In this document: piece after piece, positions 43,817 through 57,180 of the stretch | Layout: each line of letters begins with the position of its first letter | Position numbering within the stretch: the stretch's first letter is position 1 | From: Seiridium cupressi | Taxonomy: Eukaryota; Ascomycota; Sordariomycetes; Amphisphaeriales; Sporocadaceae | Assembly: GCA_036674765.1 (NCBI GenBank) | Contig: JARVKI010000015.1 | Span: 186,001-250,000 of the forward strand | DNA: 64,000 nt | Direction: 5' to 3' | Program-made: the position numbers and the translations under genes | Notes under the pieces: generated by a model | What the model saw: the letters and a program-made list of their open reading frames with translations, nothing else | What the model was told of the DNA's origin: nothing | Database searches by the model: none

Positions 43817-46560
43817 TGTGAATGTGCGATTAAGGGGAAATAGAGAAGATCTTGGCTGGGGTATTCAAGAGGGATGGGCAGAAAAGGGTCGACGAGGTGT
43901 GCAGATGCTCGTCGGTCGCCAGTGGGTTCTCCTTCGGGTCGCTGATGAATGGAGAAGCTGTTGGGTGCGGTCGTTGAGATGGGGAAGATGGGAAGAAGTG
44001 TGAGAAGAGAGAGGTCCAGGTCGATGCTTAATTGACGACAAGGAGAGGAGCAAATGTCAGGCCAGGATGCAGGTCAGTGCTTTTGCGTGCAGCGACTGGG
44101 AACGGGGCCCAGGCAGCTCAGGACAACGGACCGGGCAGGACGAACGAACCAGGAAGCCAACAAGCAAGCAAGCAAGCAAGCAAGCCAGCCAGCAGGCCAG
44201 GAGGAAGCCAGGTTGCAGCGCCCGGCGGCCAGTGAACGTACGGTACCTAGCATACCACCGCCTGCACTGTACGCTAGCGGGCCTAAATATTGGGGGGTTT
44301 TCACTGCGCTCTGTTGCTATGGGGAACTCGCATGCAGAGCTCAGGACTGGCAGGCCACAACACGGGGCGTGGCAAAGGCAGGCACTGGCAGGTGCAGCTG
44401 TACTGGGCATCACCTACACACCTACATACACTCATTTGTTGCGCACTTGTAGCGACTCTGCACTGGGTGGAGAGGAGCCAATCTCGTCCTAGTCCAAGTC
44501 CAGCAGTGACGGTCCTACGCAAGGTCGCTGTCGTCCTGGATCCATCAGTTTGACTCTCGCATGCTGAGGCAGCCAGTCGTCTTGTGCGCCTGAGGCCATC
44601 AACAGGCCGCTGGGCTCGGCTGGCAACTCAACCACGGCATAACACTGCCCACCTGACACAGTGCTCATCCGCTGTCAACCAGAACTGCCAATCACTCGGT
44701 ATTTCCCTTTGATCCACCACCGACACGCGTCTTGCGGTGATATCATCCACTAAATCCAAACGTCGCGTTCCCAACACCCCCGAAAGCAATACACACAGGA
44801 GATGCCCGTGTTCCACTCCCAGCCGAAGACGACACCGCCCGACGTTCCAACTCGGGTGATCATGCTATCAGCTCAATGCACGCCCGCACGCCTCCCACGC
44901 CTTGTCAGAGCCGACAAATGTGATGCATATCCTTCGTCCGCCAGGATCTTCACCTGCATGCGGCATAGTCTATACCTGTGCTTGGGGGTTTGATAGTTGA
45001 TAGTGCACTCTTATCCCCGACTCTCCAACTAACTTTCGTCCCCACGTGCTTGATAGTTTAGGAATATGCACGCTGAATTATTATGCTTTGCTCTTAAGAT
45101 TTGCAAGCGTCAAGTCATTACTATGTTCCCATTCACATGCAACTTTGGTACAAAGGCTGCATCCCCAACGGCTGATGCCCGCACCCGAATTTCATCGACG
45201 GACCGGTTTGCCATGATTTGCGGGCGTTCCTCTGCCATGAAGACCCTCAAAGACCCTCACTGCATATGCGATCCACAGCATCGGGAATCGGCCGGCCATA
45301 AACTTTCCCGGAGATGGTCCATACGGTGATTTGTTCGCATTCCACTTGCTCGGAACCAACCTGGAGGTATACGAGCAACGGCCCTGCTTGTGATAGACAC
45401 TAATCTGCCGCTTCGGGCGAGTTCTCTGCACAGCCCAATGGCATCTCGCCGAGAGCCGGTCTAGGGGCCGTCTACATGAGCCTCCCGCTGACCACAGCGT
45501 ACCCCAGCTGAGCAATGGTGGCACAGCCGTCCCAGTCCTGGAGGGAAATGTCAGGTCACTCGTCATCTCTCATCTCTGTGTCTCTGATTTTCCGTCCAAA
45601 GGCACTCTCTACTGTACTCCAGACGGACCCATAAGGCTAATAACATGAAGTCCAATCTGGTGGAGGCTGAGCCCTGCGCTCGAGCCACTTGCGACGTAGG
45701 TAGTTCGTGTCAAATGGCAGGCCTCGCAACCTTACTTTCGTGCTGCGAACGTACCACGCTTGGAGGCGAGTATTTTTGCGTACAAGGTCCATAACTTCTC
45801 CTCTTCAAAATGACATCAAGTCTCTGACCTGGGAAAGTCTACCCCCGAGCGCTGGGAGAGAGAGTCAACCGAGTCTAGCAGCGCAGTAAAGTCCCATGAA
45901 TGTGAAAAGACGGCGACGGACTGGGACGGGGACTGGGACTGGGGTGACTCCAGCGATTGTTAGATGTTGGAAGTTTCCATTGTACCAGGGACTTCCTTGA
46001 ATATATTTTGAGAAACTCAAGGCCACCAATCGAGGAACAGAGGCCACACATGACGATCAAACAGACTAATCATTCAACACTATGGAAGAGAAAACTGTCT
46101 AAGATCAACGCGCAGGAACAGTTCACTAAAAGAATATACACCAGTTCTTTTTAGCTCTGGAAGACTGCCAAGAAACACACCTGAAATTGTTGTAGGTGAG
46201 TGATGGAGTCTCACCCAGCAGCTCAGTAACCTACACTTCTTGAGCCGGTCCATGTTGCTTTAATGGTGATGTTGATTTACAGCGACCAATCAATCGACAA
46301 GTACGCACATGCATTGAGTACAGAGTACGTACTGTGCCTGCATGATGAAGTGGGCCTCGTCTTTGTCTTTGACCAATAGCGGTGCATAGATATTCCGGCA
46401 CAGCACTAATTCGGGTCCCTGCGACATTGAGCTCCCAAAATTTTGGCCTAGTACGGGGTGAAGCAGCAGCTCACGAGACAAGACGACAAGCCATTGCTTC
46501 CCGCGAATCCCCCTCATCGCACTTGGGAGCTCACAGCAGGACTTCGGCACCTCCAGCAAG
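43817..46560. other. Long divergent region between RHO1 and MRPL40
   Basis: About 2.7 kb upstream of both genes. It contains a (CAAG)6 repeat and flanking CAG/CCAG-rich sequence close to RHO1. No gene is supported; overlapping open frames around 44054-44490 and 45192-45566 are motif-free. Part may be a long RHO1 5' leader. Confidence 0.5.
44161..44184. repeat. (CAAG)6 tetranucleotide microsatellite
   Basis: Six perfect CAAG units, followed by CCAGCCAGCAGGCCAG-type degenerate copies, about 345 bp upstream of the RHO1 start codon. Confidence 0.9.
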
Positions 46561-47790
46561 ATGCAGAAGATCCTCAAGCGCGTCGCCACCGCGGAGCGTG
46601 TGGCGGCCAAGCGCAAGGCCGCAAGGGACAGGCAAGCGTGGAACAAGGAGCGCTTCGAGGAGCGGGACGAGGTCACGTACCAAAGAGCCCAGATGGCGGC
46701 AGATATCGGACGCGCAAAGAGGGCGATCAAGGACGACTGGCATCTGGGGCCGAATGCCCCCAACATCAACGTCGGCGAGAATGGCTCGACTCACGGCGCC
46801 ATCTCAGAGGCGAGATATCAGATGTCTATCACCCTGAAGGACTATCAGAAGGAGGCCAGGTGTGCCTGGTTAGGAGGATCCAAGAACTTAAACCTGGTCG
46901 AGGGCGATCGGGTTGTCCTGCTCGAGGGTCCGGACAAGGGCAAGATCAGCAAGGTCACAAGTGTGCAAAAGGACAAGATGGAGGTCATAGTCGAGGGTCT
47001 CAACAAGGTATGTTGCACTCGTGACCCTTCTCTAGCCTTGCCTCCTCCACACGAGACTAACAATGTATAGTCGAACGTGAGGATGCCAGTAGCTCTGATC
47101 GGTGAGGGAAAACCTCCGGGCATCAGCATTGAACTTCCCATCTCCATTTCCGGCGTTCGCCTAGTCCACCCGGTTCGCGACCCAAAAACCGGCGAGACCA
47201 AAGATGTCATTATCAACCAACTGCAGCACTCCGGCTTTGTTCGCGACAGAGTGACTGGCATGGCTAAGTGGAGCCGCGTCGTTCCTGGACTAAACATGAG
47301 GATCCCCTGGCCCCAAGTTGCCAAGAAGGACGTTGTCGATCACAAAGTCGACACACTCCGTATCGACGTCGAAGAGCGTACCTTCATTCCGACCTTGCTG
47401 CGCCCGCCGATGCCCGAGAGCGTGATCGATGAGCTTCGCAACAAGTATTCGCGATTCAGGACTCGGCACGAGCCTGAGTATCTTGCCGCCAAGGAGGCGG
47501 AAGAACAAGCGAAGAAGGATCGCGTCCAGCTCATGGACTCTATGCGCACGCCGCTGCAGGAGTTCCACCGTGCCGAGCGTGAGCGCAAGAAGAAGAAGGG
47601 CAAGCCGAGACTGACTGCCGAAATGCTCGAGGAGATCGGCAAGGTCATTGCGCGGAACCAAGAGAGGAGTTTGAACGCCGCTGGCGTGAGCGATGTTTCA
47701 TCTACCACCATGAAAACAACAGGAGCTGCTGTACCGCCAGGATTGGATGCTTCGAGCTCCGAGACCACCGCGCCTCCACCTTCGTCGTAA
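46561..47790 (+). CDS. MRPL40: Mitochondrial large-subunit ribosomal protein uL24m (MRPL40)
   Basis: 388 aa in two exons, 46561-47007 and 47071-47790 (intron 63 bp with CTAAC branch). The N-terminus is basic and amphipathic (MQKILKRVATAERVAAKRKA), consistent with a mitochondrial targeting signal. A KOW motif spans about residues 115-149 (LVEGDRVVLLEGPDKGKISKV), which is the L24 rRNA-contact fold; the intron falls right after it. The following region (PISISGVRLVHPVRDPKTG) and the long C-terminal extension match fungal uL24m rather than bacterial L24. The protein is part of the mitochondrial large ribosomal subunit. The C-terminal 60 residues are low complexity. Confidence 0.9.
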
Positions 47791-48233
47791 TAGAGAATAA
47801 CGAAGGGCGATAGGTGGCATTGTAGGATTGGGTGGGCATGATTGTATCATATCTGTAAATAGGACCGAAGCATTTGGAATGGCCGGTTAGATGGTAGGAG
47901 CCATGTACTGTGCTGTGTACAATGACAACCCATACTTCATTACTACTCCTTGGTGCACACCGTCTCGTCTTGAGTCATGATTATTATCTGCCCTAGAACC
48001 CAAGACGCATACTTGATATACCGCAAGGTGATCGGTCTCTGGTTACCAGGTTGCCGGCCGAAATCAGTTATAATTTCGTGTTAAATTGATCTATATAATT
48101 CTTTATAACCGTCTATTCTGATCTAGGAGGTAATTGAGTACGAATATGGTTTACATGCTCCGCCCGAATGATGACTTCGTCGCAATATATATTTCCATTT
48201 GTTAAATTTTGTTTTCTCTCATCTCGTAATCAA
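47791..48233. other. Short intergenic region between convergent genes
   Basis: AT-rich 3' flanks of MRPL40 (+) and ELP1 (-). I see nothing else. Confidence 0.6.
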
Positions 48234-51200
48234 CTAGCTGCCCAACAGACTCAGCCGCTCCATTCCCGTAACAACAGGCGGCGATTGAGTCCTCCACCTC
48301 TGCTCCAGATTACCCGCCAGCACGGCGTCCGCACCCAAGGGTCTCCAATCCTCGCCCTCTGCTCTCTCGGCATCAGCACCCTCCTCGGCCTTCTTGTCTT
48401 CCTCGGCCGGCGGGAACACCTCGCCCACGGCCTTCTTGCAGCCCTCCAGGACCTCCAGCATGAGCGCCTCGACCGTGCGTGCGCGCTCAAACATGCTCCT
48501 CCTCACGAGTCCGAAGACGAGCCTCTCGATTTCGGCCTTGGTAGCCTCGACGCGTTCCACGAGCCGTCGGACCGAGTTGACTAGGTACTCCTCCTCATAC
48601 ACGGTACCCTTGCGGCCGCGGGCGCGCTTCTTCTCCTCGCGCTTGCGGTTCTTGCTCGTCGCCCTTGACACGCCTGTGCCGACGGTGCCGACGGACCCGT
48701 CCTTGCCCGTGTACCGCGTGAACAAGGACGCCGACGTGCTGACTCGTGAGCTCGCCGCGACGGAGACGTCGTCGGGTATGTCGGCGCCGCCAGCCCTCTC
48801 GCCTTCGTAGAAAGCCAGCGGATCCTCGGCGGCCTTGCGTCGGAGCTCCAAGATCCGGGGCACCTGGGCACGAAGTTGCGCTTTGCAGTCTGCCAGGAAC
48901 TCTGTGGACGATCCCAAGGCATCGGCAAGGCCTGGGTCTATGGCAGACTCTAAAAGATCCTGCCGTCTGTGGAGGGCCGAGACTCGCAGAGCTTCTGCAA
49001 ACTGGTAGCCCTTGCACAAGAACCTGACAGCTGTTTCGAGGCTCGAAAGGTGTTCTAGCTGAATTATGGCAGCGGATGCATAGTCCTTGGCCTCGTAGAG
49101 GGCGTCGGCGAGTGCCGTTGCAAGATCTGCCTGCGCTTCGGGGGAAAGGGAAGGCTGCTGCAAAGACGCCGTGAATAGAGCCTCGCGCCAGCATGAGACT
49201 CCGGCAGCGCGATATGAGCGTGTTGCCCCTGCGTAGTCTTGAAGTGATTCATAGGTGAGACCAGCTTCGCGGAAGCGCGAACGAGACTCGAGGAACTCTG
49301 CATAGAGCCTAGTGATCACAGAAAGGTTAGGAGCGTCATAGCGGTAGAGCCTCAAAGCGTCAGCGTAAAGAGTATGCTTGACCGTATAATCTTGAGCTTC
49401 TTGGTGGGCACTCAGAGTCTGCAGGTGGGCGAGAGCCTTGGGATAGAGTGCTAAGTGATCATCGATGGCGAACTTGCGGCGGATGTCGGGAAGCTTATGC
49501 AGGTTCTGAACGAAAGGAAGGTATTCTCGAGGGTCGCGTTGACCTTGTTGCGCGACTAATAGTGCAAGGTCAAGGTTGTACAGACCAAGAGCTTCATCAT
49601 AAAGGGTATTTACGTCCGCTAGGAAGCATATATGCTCAACTGCTTTCTCTGCCAGCTGTTCGTCCTCTTGCATCAGCTGAGCGACAACAAGTAGGCCATC
49701 TTCTAGAGCTGGTGGGTTTTTGCACACGTTGGCGCTGATTATATTCTGAAGTGTTCCGTGGTCGATGGATTTACGAGTCCGCAAGCTCTCCAGCACAGCG
49801 TCACATATCGTGTTCACTTTGGAAGAGCTTGAGGTTTGAGTGGCTGTGCTGGTCTCTTCGCTATGCAGTAAAGACTTTTCTTGGCCTTCGGCGGGTTTTG
49901 TGTTGACATACATGGTCTGTGTGACATCCTCCTCCCGCAAAGAGGAAAGAAACAGATCAATGTATGTTATATCATCCAGCTGCTCCAAGAAAAGTGGCAC
50001 ATTCTCCAAGAACTGTTGTGGCTTATGATCGTAGAGAATGTTCATATCCACACGCTGAGTCCGGGCGTACGAAAAAGCACGGGCATAGTTCAGTTCATCG
50101 ATCAGCTGTCGAATGCCGGCAACAACCATAGCTCGAGGGTAGATCGTTTCCAGATTGCCTCTTGGCATTTGCAACACCAGGCTCATGTGGGTGGGCATTG
50201 CTGTCACAAGTCGTGCACCGCGTTCAAGGCTACGGCATCTCTCATCCTTTTCGGGATCATCTGGGGGAACCTCTAGATCTGTTGTTCTTCATTAGCAGAT
50301 GCTTCCAATCGTGCCAGGCTGGAATTTACCTTCGATGTTCTCAGTCCTATGAATGAACTTGAGAAGATGGTTTGTTGTGGTCAAGATGATGTGATCCGGC
50401 GTGACGAGGTATGAGGTACAATTCTTCACAAGTAATCGATTGTTGGCATACAGGTGCCCATTCCTGGACAGCCCGTAGACGGTCAATTCACCGAGAGTCG
50501 GCTCCGTGCGAACGGGTGTGAACCAAGGAAGCTGAACTGAAAGTTGAGAAGTCGTAGGCCCAATTAAGAATTCAGATTCGGTTCCATCATCTTGGATCAT
50601 ACGGTAGCGACGTTGAGCGTCTTGCACAAGCAGACCTGACCCGTTTTCACTTTCAAAATAGCTCGAAAATCCGACAAGAGAGGCTGTCTTGGCCCTGGTC
50701 AAGTTCGAGAACTGGCCAGAAGTCGGGTCAAACGTGTAATAGTGCAGCTCTGGGTGAAGACCGAAGCCTAGGATCGCAATGCTCCCGTTGACATCAACCA
50801 CTCCCAGAAGGGGGATGGTGTCATACAATGGAGCATCGAAATGCACAGAGGCCACAACAGCCGGGCGCAGTGAGCGCGAACCACTTGTTTGCCATTGATA
50901 TAGATCAATACCTGTCTGGTGAAGGACCGACAAGTAAGCATGGTCTGGCGAAAAGGTGACATCTACAATAGCCGACTTTGCTTCTAACTCGAAGAGCGCC
51001 ATGGGAGGTGGCACATTGGCTGTTCGAAAGGGGGTGACCTTGAGGGTTCGCCCGTCTATTACCGCAACAGCTCCATAGTCATACGGCGGCTTCAAAGACC
51101 CTCGGGATACAGCAAATATATATTCGCCCAGTATTGTACTGCCTAAGACTTGTCAGCATAGGTTTTGGTGATTGCCAGGCGGGATTAAAATCTTACCTGG

Positions 51201-52417
51201 TGTGGCGAGTGCAAAACGCAACGGCTTCTCAGGGTGCCAGTTGAAACCTTTTGGTTTCTCCCCAGTGACAATCTCTTGCTTGAGATACCAGTGATAATTG
51301 TTCATAGTCCATAGCTGGACGCGGTCGTTGAAAGTGACAGCAAGGACCGTTGAGTCCGAGTTCCACTCAAGACCAATCTGTTGTTCGGATAGGTCCCGAT
51401 CGTCAAAGGCCCTTAGGGAAAACTTGCCATGTCGGAGGCCATTTCGCTCGAAGAAGATGATGTCAATATCGCTGCCCTTCCGCTGCGCGCCAGCAATCAA
51501 GTTGCCAACAGGGCGCCAGCTCAAAGCCGCTTCCATTCCATCGACCGCTTCGCTGACGCTGTCGAGCACACCATCTCTCGAGTAGACTCGAATGACTCGC
51601 CTGGAACCGGGCTCGATGGAATTAATAGCAACGTAAGCGCCATCTCCTCGCCAGCTGATCGTGACACGGCCATCATCTTGTGAGCTAAGGGCACCTTCAT
51701 CAATCTTATCGGGGATTGTGGGATCTCTGAGCGCTTTTGCTCCCCTCCCCTGAAACTGTGTTTCCTTTTTGCCCCAGCCAACGGAGACTTGTTTTGACAG
51801 CTTCAGGTCCTCAGGGGACATGGTGGCATCTGTAATCCCCTCAAAGCTTCTGCTCATGAACACGAGCGTCTGTGCCTTGGTAGAGATGGCCAGGAGCTCT
51901 TCATCCGGGGACCAACTTGCAGTCGTGATGCCCTCGTCGATTGAGCCCATGATTTCGATGTGCACGCCATCCTGAGGATTTTCATACTCCTTGACAAGCA
52001 CAATATCGCCGCCCTCAAGCACTAGCACTGTCGACAGCGTGTCGCTGAAGTGGTGGAGGCTTACAATGCGATCCACCTCCAGTTCTGGATTTGGGCTCAG
52101 TGCTTCCCAGGATGCGATCTGTGAGTATACGCTACATTTCAAGGGTTAGTGATGACTTCAGCCACCGAAGATGGTTTAAGGGGCGGGCAAGCAAGGCAGC
52201 GCGACTGGACCTACACTTTGGAGTGCTCCTGTGTTGCGCTAGTCACATGCTCCGAGAGCCTGACCAGCCACATATAGCCATCCTTCTCCGAGGGGCCAAA
52301 CGTGACCAGTACCTCATCTTTGGCCGGGTCCCAGCAGCAAGCAGTGGGCGGCTCGCCATTGAACTGGTCGGCCGGGGGCCGCCATGCGTCGTAGTGAATA
52401 TTCCTCAGATTGCGCAT
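48234..52417 (-). CDS. ELP1: Elongator complex subunit 1 (IKI3/ELP1)
   Basis: About 1331 aa, the largest gene of the window, in four exons: 52215-52417, 51197-52131, 50330-51142 and 48234-50278. Elp1 scaffolds Elongator, which installs cm5U at tRNA wobble uridines in the cytosol. The N-terminal 700 residues form two WD40-type propellers (seen as TTASWSPDEELLAIST, ISWRGDGAYVAIN, LEWNSDSTVLAVTF, GFNWHPEKPLRFA). The ERCRSLERGARLV and PRGNLETIYPRAMV segments mark the start of the helical TPR half. A basic KNRKREEKKRARGRKG stretch near residue 1220 matches the tRNA-binding region known in yeast Elp1. All splice phases agree. TRM9, the next enzyme of the pathway, is also in this window. Confidence 0.95.
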
Positions 52418-52881
52418 CGTTGGACAATATTTGAGTATGGGTGACTATGCGAGGCTTGGCATGTCGAAGCCCGGCAGAGTTTTGGGTGTGCGAGACGATT
52501 CTTTTGACACTGTAGCAGAGCACTGCGAAATCGTCGACCCACACAGTCCGAGGTGTTTCTCGGGTCCGCCGTGCTCCAGTCGGCAGAGGTCGGGAAGAGG
52601 GGAGAAAGAAGAAAAAAGTCAGAACCCTTGGTTGGCGGCTTAGGAGGAGGCCAAAGCTTTCCCCGGTTCGAAGCTTCTAATCCCTGTCACGGATCTGCAG
52701 CGACATTCCCCATCCCCCCATCAAATTGGCGTTTATTGCCCCAGATCTGTCGACCTCGTTCGAGCTTTCCCCTGTTCACCTCCTCTCAATCTTCAATCGC
52801 TAGTCGCTCGTCATTTATTTATACCCACTACACTCACCTCGAGAGCCACTGATTTGACCTCTTCGCCTGCATAGGAGCACA
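52418..52881. other. Shared promoter of ELP1 and DUF3984 gene
   Basis: 464 bp between divergent start codons. No gene or repeat is seen. Confidence 0.55.
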
Positions 52882-54009
52882 ATGGACGTCGCGTACAGGC
52901 AACATGCCAACCAGGCCCGTCGGAAGAACCGCTCGTCTAGTAACCTGAACCACTTGACCCTGGCGCCCCTCACCTCCAAAATGCCACTGACCGATCCCGA
53001 CGACCTGCCCGAGTTCGTGGCCTCACCACTCGAGCACAATGTTTCTTATCTGCAAGGCAAATCTGCGCCCACGACACCGCGCTTGCTGGCTCGCTCTCCT
53101 GCTGGGCCGAACTCGCGAAGTCGTCGATCCTCGATGCACGGGGTGAAACCAGAGACCTTGACCAAGAGCAAATCAGCTTCCCACCTGGCCGGGTTCAATG
53201 ATAGACAAACACACAAAAGCTCGGGCACATTCACACCAACAACGCGTCGAAGAAAAGAAGAATCCGCGGTCTTGTCTATCGAGGATCGGAACGATAGCGA
53301 TTGGATGTTACGTGCCGGCGCTCTAATCAGCACGGAGATGCGCGAGTCTAAGGGCCAAGCTTGGCTCATCAATAGGCAGAGCTCGACTAGCTTGACCGGT
53401 TTGCGAGATGCCGAAGAAGAGGCCTTTGCACGGGAGTTGGCAAGGGAGAGGGAACTAGCCAGCAGACGTGAAAGCCGCCGTGGAAGTATAGCTCCGGAAG
53501 ACATTACTACATCACCGACCAGCCGGCTTGGGAGCCGCTCACACAGTCGAAAAGGGAGCAGAAACATCCCTCGAACGCCCCTCAGGGATCAGCTGGACAA
53601 TTACTTCGGCCACCATGAAACTGCCGTATCCGAAGAATATATGCAAGGCCCGGATTTTGTGAGCCTGGACGAAAAGCTAGAGGCGATTGAGATAGACACA
53701 TCTCAAGCGGACGAGGCTGCCGTGAGAAGGCTCGTAAAGCGCGAGACCGCGGGTATGGGCACATGGATGGGCAACTTGATCGGATGGTCTCTATTCTCGG
53801 TGGAGGAGCAGGAAGAGTCAGATGCTGCCGATGGAGAGGATTCCGATGGCGACGAAAGTGAGAGTCATCTGTCTCGAAGTGCTAGCAGCAGGCAGCTTGA
53901 TCGTGTCTCGGCTGCCTCGGAACCTCAATTACCCCCGCCAAAAGCCAACGAGGGTGGCTGGAATGATGCCGCTTGGTTATTGAGCGTAGCCTCCAAAGTA
54001 TTATTGTGA
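52882..54009 (+). CDS. DUF3984-type protein of unknown function
   Basis: Intronless 375-aa protein that I match, from memory of its layout, to fungal DUF3984 proteins; function is unknown. It is mostly Ser/Arg-rich and disordered-looking. Several blocks look conserved: LNHLTLAPLTSKMPL at about residues 22-36, SYLQGKSAPTTPRLL at about 55-69, SDWMLRAGALISTEMRESKGQAW and FVSLDEKLE. A hydrophobic patch WMGNLIGWSLFSVEE lies near residue 300, followed by an acidic run and a final WLLSVASKVLL helix. No enzyme motif is seen. Many RRxS-like sites suggest phosphorylation, which is inference. Confidence 0.85.
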   Translation: MDVAYRQHANQARRKNRSSSNLNHLTLAPLTSKMPLTDPDDLPEFVASPLEHNVSYLQGKSAPTTPRLLARSPAGPNSRSRRSSMHGVKPETLTKSKSASHLAGFNDRQTHKSSGTFTPTTRRRKEESAVLSIEDRNDSDWMLRAGALISTEMRESKGQAWLINRQSSTSLTGLRDAEEEAFARELARERELASRRESRRGSIAPEDITTSPTSRLGSRSHSRKGSRNIPRTPLRDQLDNYFGHHETAVSEEYMQGPDFVSLDEKLEAIEIDTSQADEAAVRRLVKRETAGMGTWMGNLIGWSLFSVEEQEESDAADGEDSDGDESESHLSRSASSRQLDRVSAASEPQLPPPKANEGGWNDAAWLLSVASKVLL

Positions 54010-57000
54010 GTTGTCATAGTCAAGGCTTTAGCATTGAGTCGTGTTTTGGGCCAAGCGCACAACTTGAGGCTCGAGTCAAACACTCGCAACATCGTATGGT
54101 TTCTTTGCAATTGGAGGCTGCACTGTTTGCCAGGTGACACTGCCCTCGATAAGCTGTCGACCAGTGAAAACGCCGACGAAGCCTTTGGATGTCCACGAAG
54201 GTTTGGGACGCAGATGCAGCTTGCGGCTGAGAGCAGGGTAGAAAGATGAGGGCAACGTCAACCCCCATACGTACACAATGTAATAGCGGCTGTCCAGGTG
54301 ATGCCAATGACTAAACACTGGTATTTTGATTAGTATGCTAGTTAGTGGAGGAAGACATCTTTGTGGCTCCCTTTTGTCCGCCTTGATAGGCCGTATCCGG
54401 GTACACAAAACATACGATGAGGCTGGCCAGACTTGGACAGGAAAATGTGGCAGCCTCTGGCCGTGAAAACAGGTTTTGGGCACGACGGTTTGCAGATGCA
54501 TGAGACCCAACATGTATGATGGAAGCTGAAGTGTGGGAGCTGCATCCGAAGAACGGACTTCAGTGGTCATGCTGATGTGTTGTCGTCTCCATCCGGTGCC
54601 CGAGCGATTCTAGGATACTTTTCGAGACTTCATTGTACATAGATCTTTTTCCTCCTCGATGTTGAGCGTTATGTTCAGTCTGATCTCAAAAAGGCATATT
54701 TGAGAAACGCAGCCACGACGACCTCAACACGGCGAATGCATTCAAGTTCAAACAAGCAAAATCACTCGAGCTCAAACAACTATGTACATGAGTCAGACTC
54801 GTCCCCGAGCTGGGCTAGGAATCCGGTAAACTTGCCCTGACCCCTAACAAGCTCAAGGATGGGTGGCACCTACGCATTGAACGCCATTTGTCAGTCAACC
54901 TGATGCATAAGCTCACGAAGTCAGCAGAGAGCGGGGCTATCAAAACTCCTCTTACGGTATCGTGAGCGGACCTGAGAGATAGGCCGTTCCTAGAAGCCTT
55001 TTTGGAGTTTGTAAGTCGCTCACGGACAGTCCCTGGGGATACTATGTTTACCGGGAAAGGCAGGTTGCCAAACGACGTGGCAGCATAATACACGAGTTTC
55101 TTTCTTGGTGGCTATTGTCAATCACACGGACGACGATGGGAAATCGAGCCTCGAATCTATCCGCAGCGGTTGTATGTAGTAGAAGACATGATCACCGGCC
55201 TACCATAGTATGTGCACATCCTAGTCCACGAGGTAATTGTGGACCCTGCGGTACCGTGCGTGTTCACACGGTAGACATCTCGGGTTATTAGACATGGTTT
55301 ATTAACCCCTGTTCATGCGCGAAGGAGTAATTGAGACATGCTGCTGGTGTCACCGATGACGATATGTCCTAGGGGGCGGTATGACGTCGGTAAGTCTGTA
55401 GATTGGTGCATGTAACCCCACCTGAAGACTGGGACTAAGCTTCGCGGCAGCGACCGCCGGTGTTGTACAGATTGTGACAGGCTTCGAGAATAAGTCTGGC
55501 GCTGGTTGCCATGAATGAACCTGAAAAGGAATGATGGATATGGTCTTGGAGTCTCGCGTGATGTCTGCATGGCAACAATGTCAGAAGAGCTCTGTTGTCT
55601 TTCTACCCATGTGGAGGGAGAATTTGGCAAAGGGAGGCGGCAATAGAAGACTGTACACGCACGCCGCCTTGACACGCACATACATAATCCTGAAATCAGG
55701 TAGCATATTGTCTTGGCGCACTCAGGTTCACGATGGACCCTGCATGGGCATATTACAGTGGTTCGCCTTGGTCCCTGCAAGCGCCTGCAATAGCCGTGGG
55801 AAGATGTGTGAGACGCCCTTGGTACGAGAGAAATCCTTTCAACCATCTTGCTTTCTGTCTGAATGAAGAAGCTATTGCTGTCAGACAACATTGCCGTCGA
55901 GTCGCCTGATGGCCCATTGGAAGTAGGTGCAATCATGTTTCACCACGGCTCTGCCCACAATACTCGGCCGAGGTTGTCGCATTGCGTGCACGGCTGGGAT
56001 GACCTGGGGAATTGAAATTACCCTCTGCCTCCCGTGTCGACATTCCCTGGCTAATATGAATTAACGATGAGATCATGGGAAGTGCATGAAAGTGGTTGTC
56101 GTGCTGTCGTGGTCGGATTTTCCGTCCCAGATGGTCTGGACTGGCTATTTTGTGATTAACTCCAACAGAAGCGGCGTCGGGGACAGAGGAGGGAAGTGTT
56201 GCGTGTCGATCACTCGAACCAAGCAGGAATTATATAGAAACTTCGGGAACTAAGATGCTGGCAGTTCTGCCCGCCAACTCGTCGGGCGTCCCTAACCTTG
56301 ATCGTAAGCCGCTAGGATGTGGTGTGCTAATCGCACCGACGAGATTGGAAGGTCGAGTAGACAAGGTGACCTTGGCAGATGAAGAGCCTAGCGTAGTGGG
56401 ACGCGACTATTGAAGACAAGTCACGACACTGGGTTGTCGTGGAGGAGTGTGTCTGACATACGACAGTCGGCCAACGGTTTGCAGCCGTATTGGCTTCCGA
56501 GCTAGGACTGGATGGATGAGCTTTGGAGGGGTGTCCCGGTGGTGAACGAACGGGTCCCGCATCGCATAGCGGGCCAGAGAAGTGGTTTGTTGATATGTAG
56601 GACAGTCTGCGCTGCCTGGTCCATCCACGGAGTACAACCAGGGAAGGCTTTTGTAACGAGAATAATGGGGAGCTGATGGTAGTTGTTGCTAAGCGCACCT
56701 AGCAAATCCGGCTCAACCTGTCTCCTAGGCCCAGAGCCCCGCAGCCTGGACGTCAAGGGCGGCGGGCCCAGGTCCAAGCCCAAGCCCAAGGCTGATTCTG
56801 ATTCCATTTCGTCAACCTGGACCCCGTGCTCGAGCTGGAGCCGTCAGGGTCCGGTCCGCCAGGTCGAGTCGGGTTTTTGGTTTTTAATTTTTAACAGTTG
56901 GTGAGAGTAGTAGCACGCGCTTGCCCTTTTCTTTCCGCGGGGCTCTCCCGAGTTTAACTTCTCATGTGCTTCCAAAAGCGTCGGTCCATTCCCAATATTC

Positions 57001-57013
57001 CGGGCGCAAACCC

Positions 57014-57041
57014 ATACATACATACATACATACATACATAC
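57014..57041. repeat. (CATA)7 tetranucleotide microsatellite
   Basis: About seven perfect units of CATA, located some 820 bp upstream of the YPD1 start codon. Confidence 0.9.
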
Positions 57042-57180
57042 ATCAATCTCAACCATCTCAAATAAGGGTCTCACCTCCTCTACAAGCGTCGATTGGGCGA
57101 TCCTTCTCGCTAGTGGGAAGGAACCTTGGGCTTGGAAATTTATTCTGCTGCCCGGCAACGGCACCGTACTGAAAGCAGCC

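Noticed and set aside
54076..54570. 164-codon open frame, minus strand
   Set aside because: No family motif and random-looking composition; it lies in the 3' flank of the DUF3984 gene.
55313..55936. 207-codon open frame with ATG start, minus strand
   Set aside because: Composition is Ser/Arg/His-rich and random-looking, with no motif, no supporting splice structure, and overlapping frames on the other strand.
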